A stretch of DNA of 6,407 nt from Phascolarctobacterium sp. Its GTDB lineage: Bacteria > Bacillota > Negativicutes > Acidaminococcales > Acidaminococcaceae. Position numbers and translations under genes: made by a program. Under the pieces are notes generated by a model. It did not search any database. It was not told the origin of the DNA and saw only the letters and a list, made by a program, of their open reading frames with translations. Positions 4,750-6,407 of the stretch are shown piece by piece; position 1 is the first letter of the stretch; each line of letters starts with the position of its first letter. The DNA lies in the NCBI GenBank assembly GCA_022718015.1, contig JAIHZV010000070.1, positions 1 through 6,407 on the forward strand. Reading direction: 5' to 3'.

Positions 4750-6407
4750 ATGAGTAGTAAAAGAATCTATGAGGTTGCCAAGGAGATTGGCAAGCCTGTA
4801 CATGAAGTAATTGAACTGTTGAAGAAAAATAACATTAACAAAAGCAATCTGAATGTTGCCGATGATAGTGTTATGGCTGTTATTCACAAAGCTTATGATA
4901 AAAAGCCTGAGCCGCCAAAACCGGCTAAGGCTGAAAAACGTGATGTGAAGCCGGCAGCATCTGCTAAGGAGCAGCCGAAGCAGAATGACAACAAAAAATT
5001 TAGTAATAACGGACAGAGGAATATGCAGCAAAACCATCAAAATCAACGTAATAATAATGGCCAGCAGGGCCGCCCTGAAAATCGTCAGGGCAACAACAAT
5101 AATGGCAGCCGTAATAACGAGGGCCGCCGCAATAACAACAATGGTCAGCAGGGTAACCGCGACAACCGCAACGGCGGCAATCGTGACAACCGCGGCCAAA
5201 ACCAAAACCGCAATAACGGCGGTCAGCAGGGCAACCGCAACGGCGGTAATCGCGATAACCGCGGCCAACGCCAGGGCGGTATCTTTGTAGGCCCGAAGGG
5301 CCAGCAGCCGGGTGCTGCAGTACACGGCGAAAGCCGTTCTATGAGCAGCGGTGGCCGCAGCAATGAAGGCCGTCGCAGCGAGGGCAGCCGTGGTGAAAAC
5401 CGCGTAGACCGTGGCGACCGCAATACCGGTCGTGCTACGGAGCAGCGCCGTCGTAAAGAAAAGCCGCAGATTAAGGGCAGCTATGCTACTAAGGAAAGCC
5501 GTCCGAACCGCAGTGCCGGTCATCAGATGCCGGTAAACCGCGGCGGCAAGAAGCCGGCACCGAAGGCTCCGGCAGCACCGGTGGAAATCGTGCGCCCGAC
5601 TTATGTTGAGGTTGGCGAGTCCATTAACGTACAAGAATTTGCTAAATTAATCAAACGCGAAGTAAATGAGGTTATCAAGGCTCTGTTCATGCTGGGCATG
5701 ATGGTTACGATCAACCAGGATATCGACTACGATACCGCACAGCTGATTGGTGATAACTTTGGCGTAGAGGTAGGCCAGAAGGCTCCGGAAGAAGATCCGA
5801 CCGAAGTACCTGAGGTTGATGATCCGCCTGAAAAGCGTCTGCCGCGTCCGCCTGTAATCACTGTTATGGGCCACGTTGACCACGGTAAAACCTCTTTGCT
5901 GGATGCTATCCGCAAAACGAACGTTACCTCTCGCGAGGCTGGCGGTATTACCCAGCATATCGGTGCTTATAAAGTAAATTATCAGGGCAAGCAGATTGTT
6001 TTCCTTGATACCCCGGGCCATGAGGCCTTCACCGCAATGCGTGCGCGTGGCGCACAGGTTACTGACGTAGCTATTCTGGTTGTAGCAGCAGACGACGGCG
6101 TAATGCCGCAGACCATCGAGGCTATCAACCATGCTAAGGCTGCTAAGGTGCCTATCATTGTCGCTATCAACAAAATCGACCGTGTGGGTGCAAACCCGGA
6201 TCACGTAAAACAGCAGCTGGCTGAGCATGAGCTGATTCCTGAGGATTGGGGCGGCGACACCATTATGGTTCCTGTTTCCGCACATCAGAAAACCGGTATC
6301 AGCGACCTGCTGGAAATGATTCTGCTCGTTGCAGAGATGCAGGAGCTGCGTGCTAACCCGAATCTGCCTGCTCATGGCACGATTATCGAGGCACAGCTGG
6401 ATAAAGG
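4750..6407 (+). CDS. infB: Translation initiation factor IF-2 (3' end outside the window)
   Basis: IF2 is the GTPase that places initiator fMet-tRNA on the 30S subunit and promotes 50S joining. ATG 4750 follows GGAGGTG (4738-4744) at 7 nt from GGAGG. The frame stays open to the right edge, giving 552 residues; domains II to IV that bind tRNA are not visible. The first IF2_N helical domain is at about 5-50 (RIYEVAKEIGKPVHEVIELL), and a second covers about 290-340 (INVQEFAKLIKREVNEVIKALF). Between them lies a long linker rich in Asn, Gly, Arg and Gln. The GTP-binding domain has all signatures: G1 GHVDHGKT (374-381), G2 GGITQHIG (398-405), G3 DTPGH (420-424), G4 NKID (474-477) and G5 SAH (510-512). 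As the fifth gene of the operon it is expected to be followed by rbfA and truB outside the window. No convincing internal start for a shorter isoform was seen. Confidence 0.96.
   Translation, partial: MSSKRIYEVAKEIGKPVHEVIELLKKNNINKSNLNVADDSVMAVIHKAYDKKPEPPKPAKAEKRDVKPAASAKEQPKQNDNKKFSNNGQRNMQQNHQNQRNNNGQQGRPENRQGNNNNGSRNNEGRRNNNNGQQGNRDNRNGGNRDNRGQNQNRNNGGQQGNRNGGNRDNRGQRQGGIFVGPKGQQPGAAVHGESRSMSSGGRSNEGRRSEGSRGENRVDRGDRNTGRATEQRRRKEKPQIKGSYATKESRPNRSAGHQMPVNRGGKKPAPKAPAAPVEIVRPTYVEVGESINVQEFAKLIKREVNEVIKALFMLGMMVTINQDIDYDTAQLIGDNFGVEVGQKAPEEDPTEVPEVDDPPEKRLPRPPVITVMGHVDHGKTSLLDAIRKTNVTSREAGGITQHIGAYKVNYQGKQIVFLDTPGHEAFTAMRARGAQVTDVAILVVAADDGVMPQTIEAINHAKAAKVPIIVAINKIDRVGANPDHVKQQLAEHELIPEDWGGDTIMVPVSAHQKTGISDLLEMILLVAEMQELRANPNLPAHGTIIEAQLDK
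5143..5268 (+). repeat. In-frame direct repeat in the infB linker
   Basis: Bases 5143-5199 and 5221-5268 encode nearly the same peptide (GQQGNR...NGGNRDNRGQ), the first copy with three extra residues (DNR). Apart from this 9-base insertion the copies differ at four positions, all silent third-codon changes (GGT/GGC, GGC/GGT, CGT/CGC, GAC/GAT). Shorter fragments of the unit (NNNGQQG, NGQQGNR) occur just upstream. It looks like an internal duplication that has drifted while keeping its protein sequence. Confidence 0.8.

Noticed and set aside
4711..5634. 307-residue reading frame on the - strand opposite the start of infB, rich in Ala, Ile, Val and Leu
   Set aside because: It is the shadow of the infB N-terminal region and its repetitive linker; the hydrophobic composition follows from complementing Asn/Gly/Arg codons. 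It lies fully opposite a certain gene and matches no family I recognise.

Overview
The window reads as a chromosomal segment of a Gram-positive-type (Bacillota) anaerobe with moderate GC. It has strong GGAGG ribosome-binding sites, sigma-A-type promoters and the Firmicutes gene order rimP-nusA-ylxR-ylxQ-infB. The fused TRAP permease, the GGDEF-EAL gene and the Asn/Gly/Arg-rich IF2 linker suggest the Negativicutes (for example Phascolarctobacterium or Acidaminococcus relatives). That placement is inferred from general familiarity, not from a search.

All genes lie on the + strand. Bases 1-286 hold the C-terminal end of a TRAP-type membrane permease, closed by a good intrinsic terminator at about 303-350. 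An AT-rich spacer follows and carries a well-formed promoter (TAGACA-17-TACAAT). It drives a 598-residue cytoplasmic c-di-GMP protein (555-2351) with a degenerate GGDEF domain, a complete EAL phosphodiesterase site and a C-terminal PAS-like domain. Bases 2352-2569 have no gene. They hold a textbook extended -10 promoter (TTGCCA-17-TGTTATAAT), an inverted repeat over its -35 box, and a leader with one long hairpin (2479-2507).

From 2570 to the right edge runs the conserved translation/transcription operon: rimP (30S maturation), nusA (elongation, pausing and termination factor), ylxR/rnpM (small RNA-binding protein), ylxQ/rplGA (L7Ae-family K-turn RNA binder) and infB (initiation factor IF2, cut off by the window end after its GTPase domain). 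The genes are tightly packed: nusA/ylxR overlap by 1 nt, ylxR/ylxQ by 14 nt, and ylxQ/infB are 44 nt apart. This fits co-transcription and partial translational coupling. The operon links ribosome assembly, translation initiation and transcription elongation, and the leader hairpin sits where NusA feedback on its own operon would act.

Most of the window is ordinary housekeeping DNA; I see no clearly new system. The points most worth a second look are the rimP leader hairpin as a possible NusA-responsive attenuator, the domain state and order of the GGDEF-EAL-PAS protein, the repeat-built IF2 linker, and a possible four-cysteine metal site in YlxR.
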